Shown piece by piece: positions 28,145-36,269 of a stretch of 64,000 bases of DNA. The translations under genes were made by a program, and so were the position numbers. The number at the start of each line of letters is the position of its first letter. Position 1 is the first letter of the stretch. The notes under the pieces were generated by a model. It was not told the origin of the DNA. It saw only the letters and a list, made by a program, of their open reading frames with translations, and made no database searches. This DNA comes from Azorhizobium caulinodans ORS 571 (GTDB taxonomy: Bacteria; Pseudomonadota; Alphaproteobacteria; Rhizobiales; Xanthobacteraceae). The stretch spans positions 2,919,501 to 2,983,500 of the forward strand of contig NC_009937.1 in assembly GCF_000010525.1 (NCBI RefSeq). Direction: 5' to 3'.

Positions 28145-29182
28145 TCAGAAGGTGAGATGGACCTTGATCGCCCGGTTGCGGTCGGCGGCCATGGCGAAGG
28201 CGGCGTCGGCATCACTCATGGGCATCTGGGCCGAGAGGATGGGGGATACGTCGATGAGGCCGCGCGCCAGATAGTCCACGGCGGTCTTGAACTCGGTGTG
28301 GAAGCGGAAGGCACCGACGAAATCGATCTCGCGGGCCATCAGCATGTTGGCCGGCACGGGAATGGTACCGGGCGGCATCATGCCCACCTGGATGACGCGA
28401 CCGCCCGGCCGCACCACCTTGAACAGCGACGCGAGCGCCTGCGGCGAGCCAGTCGCCTCGAGCGCGATGTCGAAATAGCCCTTGTCCGCCTCATAACGGG
28501 TGAGCTTCTCCGGATCGGTGCCGACGCAGATGGTCTCATCCACCCCCGCTTCGCGGGCGATGGCGAGCGGCGCCTCCACGAGGTCCGTGATGGCGATCTC
28601 GGCCGCGCCCATGCGGCGCATGACGAGGGCCGAGAGGATGCCGATGGGCCCTGCCCCGGCGATCAGGACCTTGCGCCCTGCGATCTCGCCGCCGCGCCGG
28701 CAGGCGTGGACGGAAACGGCCAGCGGCTCGGCGCAGGCGGCCACCCGCATGGACATGCTGTCGGGCACCTTCACGCACTGGTCGGCGCGGGCGATGAAGG
28801 TCTCGCTGAAGGCGCCCTGCACGTGCGGATAGATCGCCGCGCTGCCGAAGAAGCGCATGTTGCGGCAGAGGTTGGAGCGCCCCATGCGGCAATAGTCGCA
28901 GGTGAGGCATGGCCGGCTCGGGTCCACGGCCACGCGGTCGCCCGGCTTAAGCGTCTCGACGCGCGGTCCGACCGCCGCCACCTCGCCGGACACCTCGTGG
29001 CCCAGCACGAGCGGCTGGCGCACGTCGAAATCCCCGACGCGGCCCTTGAAATAATAGGAGAGGTCCGAGCCGCAGATGCCGCCGGCGGCGAAGCGCAGGC
29101 GCACCTCGTCGTCAGCGAGCGGGCGCTCATCAATCTCCTCGACCCTCAGATCCTTGGCGGCATGAAGCACGGCGGCGCGCAT
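28145..29182 (-). CDS. idnD: Zinc-dependent medium-chain dehydrogenase, L-idonate 5-dehydrogenase type
   Basis: The 345-residue MDR enzyme has catalytic zinc ligands C37 (GGICGSD) and H62 (GHEVSGEV) and four structural-zinc cysteines at C92, C95, C98 and C106. The NAD motif is GAGPIGILSA. The FAAGGICGSDLSYYFKG start resembles L-idonate 5-dehydrogenase, which makes 5-ketogluconate. I chose ATG 29182 because of the GGGGAG site before it; the longer frame from 29242 would run across the operator. It is divergent from an IdnO-like reductase gene, which supports the idonate assignment, though other polyols or sugar acids remain possible. Confidence 0.8.
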   Translation of the reverse strand: MRAAVLHAAKDLRVEEIDERPLADDEVRLRFAAGGICGSDLSYYFKGRVGDFDVRQPLVLGHEVSGEVAAVGPRVETLKPGDRVAVDPSRPCLTCDYCRMGRSNLCRNMRFFGSAAIYPHVQGAFSETFIARADQCVKVPDSMSMRVAACAEPLAVSVHACRRGGEIAGRKVLIAGAGPIGILSALVMRRMGAAEIAITDLVEAPLAIAREAGVDETICVGTDPEKLTRYEADKGYFDIALEATGSPQALASLFKVVRPGGRVIQVGMMPPGTIPVPANMLMAREIDFVGAFRFHTEFKTAVDYLARGLIDVSPILSAQMPMSDADAAFAMAADRNRAIKVHLTF

Positions 29183-29227
29183 GGTCACTCCCCGGTGCGA
29201 GGCCCGCATGCGAGGGGCCTCTTGTTT

Positions 29228-29241
29228 TGTTACCGATAACA
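29228..29241. promoter_or_regulatory. LacI/GntR-type operator in the divergent promoter
   Basis: The 14-mer TGTTACCGATAACA is a near-perfect palindrome (TGTTA arms around a central CG). It resembles the operators of the gluconate/idonate repressors GntR and IdnR of enterics (ATGTTACCGGTAACAT-like, from memory). It lies between two divergent genes of the same pathway, 46 bases from one start and 80 from the other. Confidence 0.7.
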
Positions 29242-29320
29242 TGCTCTATCTGGAGCACAAGCAAAAAAGCAGGCCGCCGGATGCTCCAGGGCACGAGCGG
29301 GCAGCACCTAGGGAGACAAG

Positions 29321-30088
29321 ATGTCGATCCAGTTGTTCGACCTCACCGGCCGTCTGGCGCTCGTCACCGGCTCCAGCCAAGGCATCGGCTACTCGCTGGC
29401 CCTTGGCCTCGGAAAGGCCGGCGCGCGCGTGGTGCTGAACGGCCGCGACGCCGAAAAGCTTGCCGACGCCCAGGCACGCCTCGCTGATCAGGGTGTCGCC
29501 GCCGAGGTGGCCGCCTTCGATGTTACCGATCACATTGCAGTGCAGCGTGGCGTCGATGAGATCGAGGCGAACACCGGCGCCATCGACATTCTGGTGAACA
29601 ATGCCGGCATCCAGCGCCGCGCCCCGCTTGAGGACTATTCCGTCGAGACGTGGCACGAGCTGATGCGCACCAATCTCGACAGCGTATTCTACGTGGGACA
29701 GGCGGTCGCCCGGCACATGATCGCCCGCAAGCGCGGCAAGATCATCAACATTGCCAGCCTCCAGAGCGAGGCGGCGCGCTATTCCATCGCCCCCTACACC
29801 GCCTCCAAGGGCGCGGTGAAGAACCTCACCAAGGGCATGTGCACGGACTGGGCGCGCCACGGCCTCCAGATCAACGCCATCGGACCGGGCTACTTCGCCA
29901 CGCCGCTCAATCAGGCGCTGATCGAGAACCCCGAATTCGACGCGTGGCTCAAGAACCGCACGCCGGCCGGCCGCTGGGGCAATGTGGAGGAGTTGCAGGG
30001 CGCCTGCATCTTCCTCGCCTCCGAGGCGGCGAGCTTCGTCAACGGACAGGTCCTTTACGTGGACGGCGGCGTCCTCGCGACCCTCTGA
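29321..30088 (+). CDS. idnO: SDR-family gluconate 5-dehydrogenase type oxidoreductase
   Basis: A 255-residue short-chain dehydrogenase with the cofactor motif TGSSQGIG (16-23), the NNAG motif in the middle and the catalytic YxxxK at Y159-K163 (YTASK). The opening LFDLTGRLALVTGSSQGIG matches gluconate 5-dehydrogenases, which reduce 5-ketogluconate to gluconate. Paired with the divergent idonate-type dehydrogenase it completes idonate to gluconate conversion. The ATG follows a GGGAG site. A second operator-like sequence lies inside this gene at 29520-29535. Confidence 0.83.
   Translation: MSIQLFDLTGRLALVTGSSQGIGYSLALGLGKAGARVVLNGRDAEKLADAQARLADQGVAAEVAAFDVTDHIAVQRGVDEIEANTGAIDILVNNAGIQRRAPLEDYSVETWHELMRTNLDSVFYVGQAVARHMIARKRGKIINIASLQSEAARYSIAPYTASKGAVKNLTKGMCTDWARHGLQINAIGPGYFATPLNQALIENPEFDAWLKNRTPAGRWGNVEELQGACIFLASEAASFVNGQVLYVDGGVLATL
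29520..29535. promoter_or_regulatory. Possible second, intragenic LacI-type operator
   Basis: ATGTTACCGATCACAT shares its first 10 bases after the leading A with the operator at 29228-29241 and matches its own reverse complement at 12 of 16 positions. It lies 293 bp from the first site, centre to centre. The codons encode the DVTDH segment, common in SDR proteins, so the match may be coincidental. Confidence 0.3.
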
Positions 30089-30248
30089 TCCCGGACAACG
30101 GGCCGCGCGCGAACGGCGGCGCCGCCCGGATCATCAACAATCACGCCGTTCCGCGGGCACGCCAATCCGCGTCTTCAAAGCCTCTGACGGGCGCAGCCGC
30201 ATCCCGGCTGCCCGACACCCTCACAGGACTGCTCAAAGGGAGGAAACC

Positions 30249-31043
30249 ATGAGCCTGAAATCCCTCACGCGGGGCCTTCTGGTCGCCGCCGGCATCGGCC
30301 TCGCCGGTCTTGCCAGCGCCGCCAGCGCGAGCGCCACGACGCTCAACGAAATCGTCCAGCGCGGCACAGTGCGCATCGGCGTGCTGATCGGCGGCCCGCC
30401 CATGGGCATGGTGGACGACAAGGGCAACCCCACCGGCTACGACTATGATGTCGCCGTGCTGATCGCCAAATATCTCGGCGTGAAGGCGGAATATGTGGCG
30501 CTCACGCCCCCGGCCCGTATTCCCGCGCTCCAGACCGGCCGCGTGGACTTCCTCATCGCCACGCTGAACCCGACGCCCGAGCGCGCCCGCTCGGTCATGT
30601 TCACGATGCCCTACAACGCCTTCAACATGGTGGTCGTGACCAAGGGCGCGAAGGTGGAAAGCCTCGATGCCCTGAAGGGCAAGAAGGTCGGCGCCACCCG
30701 CGGCACGCCGCAGGAGGCCGCCCTGCGCCGCGCTGGCGGCATCAACGTCACCATCTTCGAGGACGACTCCATCACCACCCAGGCCCTCCTCTCGGGCCAA
30801 GTTGAAGCCGCGGCCCTGCCGGAGACGCTGGTGCTCTCGGTGGCGAAGCAGAACCCGGATGCCAAGCTCGAGATCGGTTTCAGCATCTATGCGCAGGGCA
30901 ATTCCATGGCCGTGCGCCCCGGCGACTTCGAGATACTCCAGTGGCTCAACAACACGATCTACTTCATGAAGAAGAATGGTGAGCTGGATACGCTCTACCG
31001 CAAGTGGACGGACACGCCCCTGCCGCCGCTGGAAACCTTCTGA
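30249..31043 (+). CDS. ABC transporter substrate-binding protein, polar amino-acid (PAAT) type
   Basis: A 264-residue family 3 periplasmic binding protein. A signal peptide with cleavage near residue 30 (GLASAASASA) precedes the ligand domain, seen in GTVRIGVLIGGPPMG, GYDYDVAVLIAKYLG and the binding-site motif RVDFLIATLNPTPERAR. The ATG at 30249 has an AGGAAA site. It is followed by a strong hairpin and then two permeases and an ATPase. The family usually carries amino acids, but the sugar-acid dehydrogenases around it suggest an acidic sugar derivative; the sequence does not settle which. Confidence 0.88.
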   Translation: MSLKSLTRGLLVAAGIGLAGLASAASASATTLNEIVQRGTVRIGVLIGGPPMGMVDDKGNPTGYDYDVAVLIAKYLGVKAEYVALTPPARIPALQTGRVDFLIATLNPTPERARSVMFTMPYNAFNMVVVTKGAKVESLDALKGKKVGATRGTPQEAALRRAGGINVTIFEDDSITTQALLSGQVEAAALPETLVLSVAKQNPDAKLEIGFSIYAQGNSMAVRPGDFEILQWLNNTIYFMKKNGELDTLYRKWTDTPLPPLETF

Positions 31044-31049
31044 GCGCCT

Positions 31050-31086
31050 GCGGCCGGGCGCGGCCTCCCCGCCCGGCCGCCTTTTT
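31050..31086 (+). terminator. Intrinsic terminator between binding protein and permease genes
   Basis: A perfect 11-bp stem (31050-31060 with 31070-31080, nine-base loop) is followed by a five-T run at 31082-31086. Partial termination here would keep the binding protein more abundant than the membrane components, a common arrangement. Confidence 0.85.
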
Positions 31087-31170
31087 GATCGCTTGGGGCG
31101 CCATCCCGGCGGATTGAATCAATCCGGTCAGTGAATCGCCCTCCAGACTCAAGAAGAGAACGCGTGATCC

Positions 31171-31199
31171 GATCAGACTGCGATGCAATCTGATCGGCG
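31171..31199. repeat. 9-bp inverted repeat, REP-like palindrome
   Basis: CCGATCAGA (31171-31179) and TCTGATCGG (31191-31199) form a perfect stem with an 11-base loop. The flanks (GCGTGATC before it) recall intergenic palindromic repeats seen in many Hyphomicrobiales genomes, from memory. Only this copy was noticed as a full palindrome in the window. It lies between the terminator and the first permease gene. Confidence 0.5.
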
Positions 31200-31270
31200 C
31201 GGGCTCTGGCCATCGACCGCCCACAGGGCGCGGACTTCAGGGTCGCGCCTGATCCCTCAAGGGGGTGATC

Positions 31271-31969
31271 GTGAATTATCAGTTCCAGTTCGGGGTCATC
31301 GCCAATTACCGCGATGAACTCCTCAGCGGGCTTTTGCTCACAATCCAGCTGTCTGTCAGCTCGATCGTGCTCGGCCTCGCCCTCGGCATCATGCTGGCCT
31401 CCGTCCGCGCCATGTATGGCGGGCTGATCGGACGCATCATCAAGCTCTATGTGGAAGTGGTGCGCAACACGCCCTTCCTGGTGCAGCTCTTCATCATCTT
31501 CTTCGGCCTGCCGGTGCTGGGCGTGCGGGTGGACGCCACCGCAGCGGCGCTCATCGGCATGACCATCAATCTCGGCGCCTACACCACCGAGATCATCCGC
31601 GCCGGGATCGATGCCGTCCACCGCTCGCAGGTGGAGGCGGGACAGTCCCTCGGCATGACCACCTACCAGATCTACCGGCACATCATCATCCCGCCGGCGA
31701 TCGCCAAGGTGTATCCGGCGCTGTGCAGCCAGTTCATCCTGATGACGCTCGCCTCGAGCGTGTGCTCGGCCATCTCCGCCGAGGAACTGTCCTCGGTCAC
31801 CGCGCAGATCGAGAGCCAGTCCTACCGGAGCTTCGAGGTCTATGTGATCGCGACGCTCATCTATCTGGCGCTGTCCATGGTCCTGCGGGGCATCTTTGCC
31901 CTCGTCGGCTGGTACCTGTTCAAGCGCCGGCCGAAGCTGAAGCTGGCCCCGGCCGTGGAAGGAGCCTGA
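31271..31969 (+). CDS. PAAT-type ABC transporter permease (first)
   Basis: A 232-residue HisM/GlnP-type permease with about five membrane helices. It carries the EAA loop, seen as QVEAGQSLGMTTYQIYRHIIIPPA. The VEVVRNTPFLVQLFIIFFGLP motif (in parts) is typical of amino-acid-type permeases. The frame also has GTG at 31265, but AAGGGGG at 31258-31265 is better spaced for GTG 31271. It is followed three bases after its stop by the second permease, with which it should form a heterodimer. Confidence 0.88.
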   Translation: MNYQFQFGVIANYRDELLSGLLLTIQLSVSSIVLGLALGIMLASVRAMYGGLIGRIIKLYVEVVRNTPFLVQLFIIFFGLPVLGVRVDATAAALIGMTINLGAYTTEIIRAGIDAVHRSQVEAGQSLGMTTYQIYRHIIIPPAIAKVYPALCSQFILMTLASSVCSAISAEELSSVTAQIESQSYRSFEVYVIATLIYLALSMVLRGIFALVGWYLFKRRPKLKLAPAVEGA

Positions 31970-31972
31970 GCC

Positions 31973-32632
31973 ATGCTTGTCCGCTCCTTCGGTCTCAACG
32001 ACTTCATCTTCCTGCTGGAGAGCCTGCGCTGGACGCTGGTGCTCACGGCCATCGCGCTGACGCTGGGCGGCATCGCCGGACTGTTCATTGCGCTCGCCCG
32101 CGTGTCGCCGCTGATGCCGCTGCGACTCGCCACCGCCGCCTACATCCAGATCATCCAGGGCTCCCCGGTCCTGATGATCCTCTTCCTGTCCTATTACGGA
32201 CTGAGCCTCATCGGCTTCCAGTTGCCCGCCCTCGTTGCCGCCAGCATCTCCATGAGTATCTATGTGAGCGGCTATCTCGGCGACATCTGGCGCGGCTGCA
32301 TCGAGGCGGTGCCGAAGCCGCAATGGGAAGCGTCCGAATGCCTCGGCATGACGCGGGTCCAGCAGTTCCGGCACATCATCCTGCCGCAGGCCCTGCGCAT
32401 CGCGCTGCCGCCCACCACCGGCTTTGCGGTGCAGGTGGTGAAGAACACCTCCATCACCTCCATCATCGGCTTCGTGGAACTCTCCCGCGCCGGCCAGCTC
32501 ATCAACAACTCGACGTTCCAGCCCTTCCGCGTCTTCCTGACGGTTGCGGCCATCTATTTCGTCATCTGCTACCCCCTGTCCCGCCTGTCGGGCTGGCTCG
32601 AGAGGAAGTTAAATGTCGGAAGTTCTCATTGA
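31973..32632 (+). CDS. PAAT-type ABC transporter permease (second)
   Basis: A 219-residue inner-membrane permease paralogous to the one upstream. It has the family start ESLRWTLVLTAIALTLGG, the AYIQIIQGSPVLMILFLSYYG region (in parts), and the EAA loop WEASECLGMTRVQQFRHIILPQA. It partners the first permease and the ATPase whose gene overlaps its end by 20 bases. A GGAG site precedes the ATG. Confidence 0.88.
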   Translation: MLVRSFGLNDFIFLLESLRWTLVLTAIALTLGGIAGLFIALARVSPLMPLRLATAAYIQIIQGSPVLMILFLSYYGLSLIGFQLPALVAASISMSIYVSGYLGDIWRGCIEAVPKPQWEASECLGMTRVQQFRHIILPQALRIALPPTTGFAVQVVKNTSITSIIGFVELSRAGQLINNSTFQPFRVFLTVAAIYFVICYPLSRLSGWLERKLNVGSSH

Positions 32633-33344
32633 GAACGTGCACAAGAGCTTCGGTGCGGTCGAGGTTCTGAAGGGCGTCTCTCTCACCGTCGAACGCGGCC
32701 AGGTGGTCGCCCTCATCGGCCGCTCGGGCTCCGGCAAGAGCACGCTCCTGCGCTGCATCAACGGGCTGGAAACCATTCAGTCCGGCCGCATCGAGATCGC
32801 CGGTGAAGAGGTGACGCAGGACAAGGAGAAGCTCCGCCACCTGCGCACGGAAGTCGGCATCGTGTTCCAGAGCTACAACCTCTTCCCGCATCTCTCCGTG
32901 GGCGAAAACATCATGCTCGCGCCGAAGATCGTGAAGAAGGTCGCCGCCAAGGAGGCTCACGACACCGCCCGCGAGGTGCTGCAACTGGTCGGCCTGTCGG
33001 AGAAGTTCGACGCCTATCCGGACCAGCTCTCCGGCGGCCAGCAGCAGCGCGTCGCCATCGCCCGCTCGCTCGCCATGCATCCCAAGCTGATGCTGTTCGA
33101 CGAGGTGACCTCGGCGCTTGATCCCGAGCTCACCGAAGAGGTGCTGAACGTGATGGAGCGCCTCGCGCGCAACGGCATGACCATGATCCTCGTGACCCAC
33201 GAGATGGGCTTTGCCAAGCGCGTGGCCAACACCACGGTGTTCATGCACAAGGGCCGCATCTGGGAGGAAGGCCCCTCCCAGGAGCTGTTCGCCAATCCCC
33301 AGACGCCGGAACTGCGCCAGTTCGTGAAGGCGGACGTGAAGTGA
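32613..33344 (+). CDS. PAAT-type ABC transporter ATP-binding protein
   Basis: A 243-residue ABC ATPase of the GlnQ/HisP type with Walker A GRSGSGKST, Q-loop VFQSYNLFPH, signature LSGGQQQR, Walker B LMLFDEVTSALDPE and the switch histidine in ILVTHEMGFA. All catalytic residues are intact. It energises the importer formed with the two upstream permeases and the binding protein at 30249. The next gene starts at a GTG overlapping its stop. Confidence 0.93.
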   Translation: MSEVLIENVHKSFGAVEVLKGVSLTVERGQVVALIGRSGSGKSTLLRCINGLETIQSGRIEIAGEEVTQDKEKLRHLRTEVGIVFQSYNLFPHLSVGENIMLAPKIVKKVAAKEAHDTAREVLQLVGLSEKFDAYPDQLSGGQQQRVAIARSLAMHPKLMLFDEVTSALDPELTEEVLNVMERLARNGMTMILVTHEMGFAKRVANTTVFMHKGRIWEEGPSQELFANPQTPELRQFVKADVK

Positions 33345-34294
33345 GCCGAGACCTCTCCATGAAGCCCGACCTGCTCCAGCTCTGCCCGCTGATGCCGTCC
33401 CTCGAGGCGGATCTGGCGGAGCGCTTCACGGTGCACCGCCTGCACGAGGCGGCGGATGCCGAGGCCTTTCTCGCCACCCACGGTTCGGCCATCAAGGCGG
33501 TCGCCACAGGCGGCCACATCGGCCTGCCGCCGGCGGTGGGCGCGCGGCTGCCGGCCCTTGAGATCGTCGCCATCAACGGGGTCGGCTACGACAAGGTGGA
33601 CCTCGCCGAAGCCAGGCGCCGGGGCTATCGCGTCGCCAACACGCCCGACGTGCTCACGGAGGACGTGGCGGACCTTGCCATCGGCCTCACCATCGCCGCA
33701 CTGCGCCAGCTGGTGCGGGGCGATGGGCATGTGCGCGCCGGCCAATGGCCGAAAGGCGACCTGCCGCTCGGCCGCAAGATGTCGCGCAAGAAGTTCGGCA
33801 TCGTCGGTCTCGGCCGCATCGGCCGTGCCATCGCCAAGCGCCTTCAGGCCTTCGACGGCGAGATCGGTTATGCCTCCCGCAGCCCGCAGGATGTGCCCTA
33901 TCGGGCGTTCGAGAGCCCGGCGGCACTCGCCGCCTGGTGCGATGTGCTCATCATCGCCGCCGCCGCCTCGGCGGAGACGCGACACCTCATCAACGGGCCG
34001 GTTCTGGAGGCCCTCGGGCCGAAGGGCGTGCTGGTGAACGTGGCGCGCGGCTCTCTGGTGGACGAGAAGGCCCTGCTCCACGCCGTCCAGCACGGCCAGA
34101 TCGCCGGTGCCGCGCTCGACGTGTTCGAGAACGAGCCCCACGTGCCGGAAGGCTTCCATGGCCTTCCCAACGTGGTGCTGACCCCGCACATGGCGAGCGC
34201 CACGCATGAGACGCGTGCCGACATGGCCGCCCTCGTGATCGCCAATCTCGATGCCCACTTCGCCGGGCGGGCGCTGCCGACGCCGGTGGTGTGA
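33341..34294 (+). CDS. D-2-hydroxyacid dehydrogenase (2-ketogluconate / glyoxylate-hydroxypyruvate reductase type)
   Basis: The 317-residue enzyme has the NAD motif GIVGLGRIGRAIA, the catalytic arginine in VNVARGSLVDEKAL, and the general-acid histidine in VVLTPHMASAT. Such enzymes reduce 2-ketogluconate, hydroxypyruvate or glyoxylate. The GTG at 33341 overlaps the ATPase stop codon; an ATG at 33359 is an alternative. Coupling to the transporter and the nearby idonate/gluconate-type enzymes suggests it handles a keto sugar acid brought in by that transporter. Confidence 0.85.
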   Translation: MSRDLSMKPDLLQLCPLMPSLEADLAERFTVHRLHEAADAEAFLATHGSAIKAVATGGHIGLPPAVGARLPALEIVAINGVGYDKVDLAEARRRGYRVANTPDVLTEDVADLAIGLTIAALRQLVRGDGHVRAGQWPKGDLPLGRKMSRKKFGIVGLGRIGRAIAKRLQAFDGEIGYASRSPQDVPYRAFESPAALAAWCDVLIIAAAASAETRHLINGPVLEALGPKGVLVNVARGSLVDEKALLHAVQHGQIAGAALDVFENEPHVPEGFHGLPNVVLTPHMASATHETRADMAALVIANLDAHFAGRALPTPVV

Positions 34295-34331
34295 AAGCCG
34301 GGGCGCGGTTGGCCGCGCCCCGGCCAAGGCC

Positions 34332-34546
34332 TCAGGGCAAGTTGACGATCTCGACCCAGTTGGGGTTCTTGCCAAGTTCCTGCCGACCAATGGCCTTCAG
34401 CGCCCCGCTCTCGGGGTTGATGGCATAGATGGTGGCGGCATTGGATTTCTGGCCCGCCGCGATCAGATAGCGCCCCAGCGGATCGATGGCGAAGCCGCGT
34501 GGTTGGGTCTCGGTGGCGAAATTGCCCACAGGCGTCAGTGCCCCGT
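34332..34546 (-). pseudogene. C-terminal fragment of a beta-propeller lactonase, cut by an insertion sequence
   Basis: The minus-strand frame reads GALTPVGNFATETQPRGFAI, then YLIAAGQKSNAATIYAI and ends NPNWVEIVNLP. This is the last blade of a 6-phosphogluconolactonase-like (lactonase_7) seven-bladed propeller. The rest of the gene (normally about 330 residues) is missing: upstream on its strand the frame meets a TGA and then the IS1595-type element. An intact copy would have fitted the sugar-acid pathway next door. Confidence 0.7.
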
Positions 34547-35345
34547 CTCACCATTCACCGCATGGTAATGCCTATCGAAGCTGGACCAAATCCGCGAGGA
34601 TTTGGCGATGTCTCGATGCCCTGACTGTGGGTTCGGCTGGAGCTGGCGCCTCGGAGACGGCCGGCGGAAATGTCGGCGCTGCGGACGACGCTTCCGGGAG
34701 CGGACCCTGTGGGATGCCTCGCGGCTGGACAGCCGGACGAAGACGGAGCTGGTGCAGCGCTTTGCCTGGGGCGTGCCGGTCTATCGGCAGCGGTTCTCCC
34801 TGGTGGCGAGCCGGCCGGCGACGGAGCGCTTCTACCGCCTGATCCGTCTCGCGATGGCTTATGCGGAGCATCTGCGCGAGCCGTTCGAGGGCAGCCTGGA
34901 ATGCGATGAAACCACGTTCGGCGGCGCCCGCAAGGGCAAGCGGGGCTGGGGCGCGGCCGGCAAGGTGATCGTATTCGGGATCATCAAGCGCAACGGTCTG
35001 GTGAAGGCGGCGCCGATCCAAGCCCATGACGGCGCCTCCATCATGCAGGTGATCCAGGCGCAAAGCCGCGAGGGCTCGCTCTACTACACGGACGAGTGGT
35101 AGGCCTACGCCACGCTGCGTCTGCGGGGCGACCATGTGGTGATCCGCAAGGAGAAGGGACCGCCGGTCGGACGCGACCACATCGACGGGGTCGAGGGGTT
35201 CTGGTCCTATGCGAAGAACTGGCTCTATCCGTATCGCGGCGTGCCGAAAAAGTTCTTCCATCTCTATCTGGGTGAAACCTGCTACCGGTTCAATCACCGG
35301 GAAGAGGATCTGGAGCTAACGATTGTGTATGAGGCGAAGAGATGA
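34547..35345 (+). mobile_element. IS1595-family insertion sequence remnant
   Basis: The segment carries an ISXO2/IS1595-type transposase gene and interrupts a lactonase gene on its left. I could not find matching terminal inverted repeats: the right end appears to have been lost where an IS3-family fragment abuts it. The left boundary near 34547 is estimated from where the lactonase reading frame fails. Confidence 0.7.
34608..35345 (+). pseudogene. IS1595-family (ISXO2-like) transposase with an in-frame amber codon
   Basis: The frame encodes an N-terminal zinc ribbon (CPDCG and CRRCGRRF) and a DDE-type catalytic domain. The first acidic residue is in LECDETTFGGARKGKRGWG, the second in YYTDEW and the last in HIDGVEGFWSYAKNWLYPYRG. 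A TAG at 35100-35102 falls directly after YYTDEW; reading continues in the same frame to 35345 with normal family sequence. So one nonsense mutation splits a product of about 245 residues. I chose ATG 34608 behind GAGGA; a TTG lies six bases earlier. It is probably inactive unless the amber codon is suppressed. Confidence 0.88.
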
Positions 35346-35440
35346 AAGCTTGGGGCAGATACTACAACGAGGACCGACCGCAAGGGCCATCCGCAATAAG
35401 CCTCCGATCTCATCGCGGAACCCCGGCGGCATAGCCAGTC
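35345..35440 (+). pseudogene. C-terminal remnant of an IS3-family transposase (OrfB)
   Basis: The sequence encodes AWGRYYNEDRPQG and, after a one-base frame slip near 35385, AIRNKPPISSRNPGGIASP. Together these match the usual end of IS3-family OrfB proteins (the YNxxRPH...AIGNKPPIS segment). Nothing of the rest of the element is present. It directly abuts the IS1595-type transposase, so the two elements were nested or fused by deletion. Confidence 0.75.
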
Positions 35441-35495
35441 CACTACCGTTCACAGGCTCCGATCATGGCTCTTCGGACCTGATGGCGTCCGTGTG

Positions 35496-36206
35496 TCACG
35501 GCAGCGCCCGCCGCGCCTCCGCACGAATGGCCAATTTCTGGCGGATCAGGCGGCCAGCGCGCTCGATATGCTCACGCATGACCGCTTCGGCCCTCGTCCC
35601 CTGCCCCGCTAGAATTGCCTCCCCGATATCGAGATGGTCATCCTGCGAGCGCCGATAAGCGGCACGATCCCACCAGACGACGGCGCGTTCGGCAGAAAAT
35701 GTCTTAAGGCCCCGCTCCGTCAGCACCGGGAGTGTACGGGTGCGCTGGATGGACGAGGTCAGGTAATCGTTGCCGGCGGCGAGGCAGATGGCGCCATGGA
35801 AGGTGATGTTCAGCTCCCCCCAACGCCGCTGCTGCACCTCGCCCCAGGCCTTGCCGGAGATCAGGCTCTCCATCTCCGCGAGAATGGACTGAAACCGCTC
35901 CCGGGGCTCCCCCGTGATGCCAATCTCTGCGGCAAGACGCGCCGCCAAACCCTCCAGATTGGCCCTGACCGTATAGATGTGCAGCGCGTCGTCCGGTGAG
36001 ATGCGGCGAACCACGTAGCCGCAGTTTGGCTCGTAATCCAATAGCCCTTCTGCGAACAACAGGCTGAGGGCGGCGCGGACCGGCGTGCGGGACACGGACA
36101 TGCGTTCGGCCAAAGCCACCTCATTCAAGCGGGCCCCAGGTTCGTAGGCGCCGTCCAAGATGGTCTCCCGGAGCTTCCGCGTCACAACCTCCGATCGCGT
36201 CGCCAT
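35496..36206 (-). CDS. GntR-family (FadR/FCD) transcriptional regulator
   Basis: The 236-residue protein has an N-terminal winged helix (ARLNEVALAERMSVSRTPVR, then LFAEGLLDYEP) and an FCD ligand domain. Likely metal-binding histidines are seen in NITFHGAICLAAGN, SQDDHLDIGEAI and MREHIERA. I start it at ATG 36206 because a GGAGAGAAG site precedes it. The longer frame to 36269 would run through the operator-like sequence TTGTACACAA. It is divergent from the amidase island, and a related palindrome, ATTGTATACAAT, lies before the first amidase gene. It probably represses both units until an amide-type ligand is present. Confidence 0.9.
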   Translation of the reverse strand: MATRSEVVTRKLRETILDGAYEPGARLNEVALAERMSVSRTPVRAALSLLFAEGLLDYEPNCGYVVRRISPDDALHIYTVRANLEGLAARLAAEIGITGEPRERFQSILAEMESLISGKAWGEVQQRRWGELNITFHGAICLAAGNDYLTSSIQRTRTLPVLTERGLKTFSAERAVVWWDRAAYRRSQDDHLDIGEAILAGQGTRAEAVMREHIERAGRLIRQKLAIRAEARRALP

Positions 36207-36259
36207 GCCTGCTCTTCTCTCTCCTGCAGCCCGCCAGAGACGCGCGCTGCCCCTGCCCA

Positions 36260-36269
36260 TTTTGTACAC
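36260..36269. promoter_or_regulatory. Putative FCD-GntR operator upstream of the regulator gene
   Basis: TTGTACACAA is an inverted repeat of TTGT/ACAA around AC. It fits the TNGTNNNACNA-type consensus for FadR/FCD-subfamily regulators. It lies 54 bases upstream of the chosen start and is followed by the palindrome TTCCGGAA (36270-36277). It suggests autoregulation. Confidence 0.6.
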
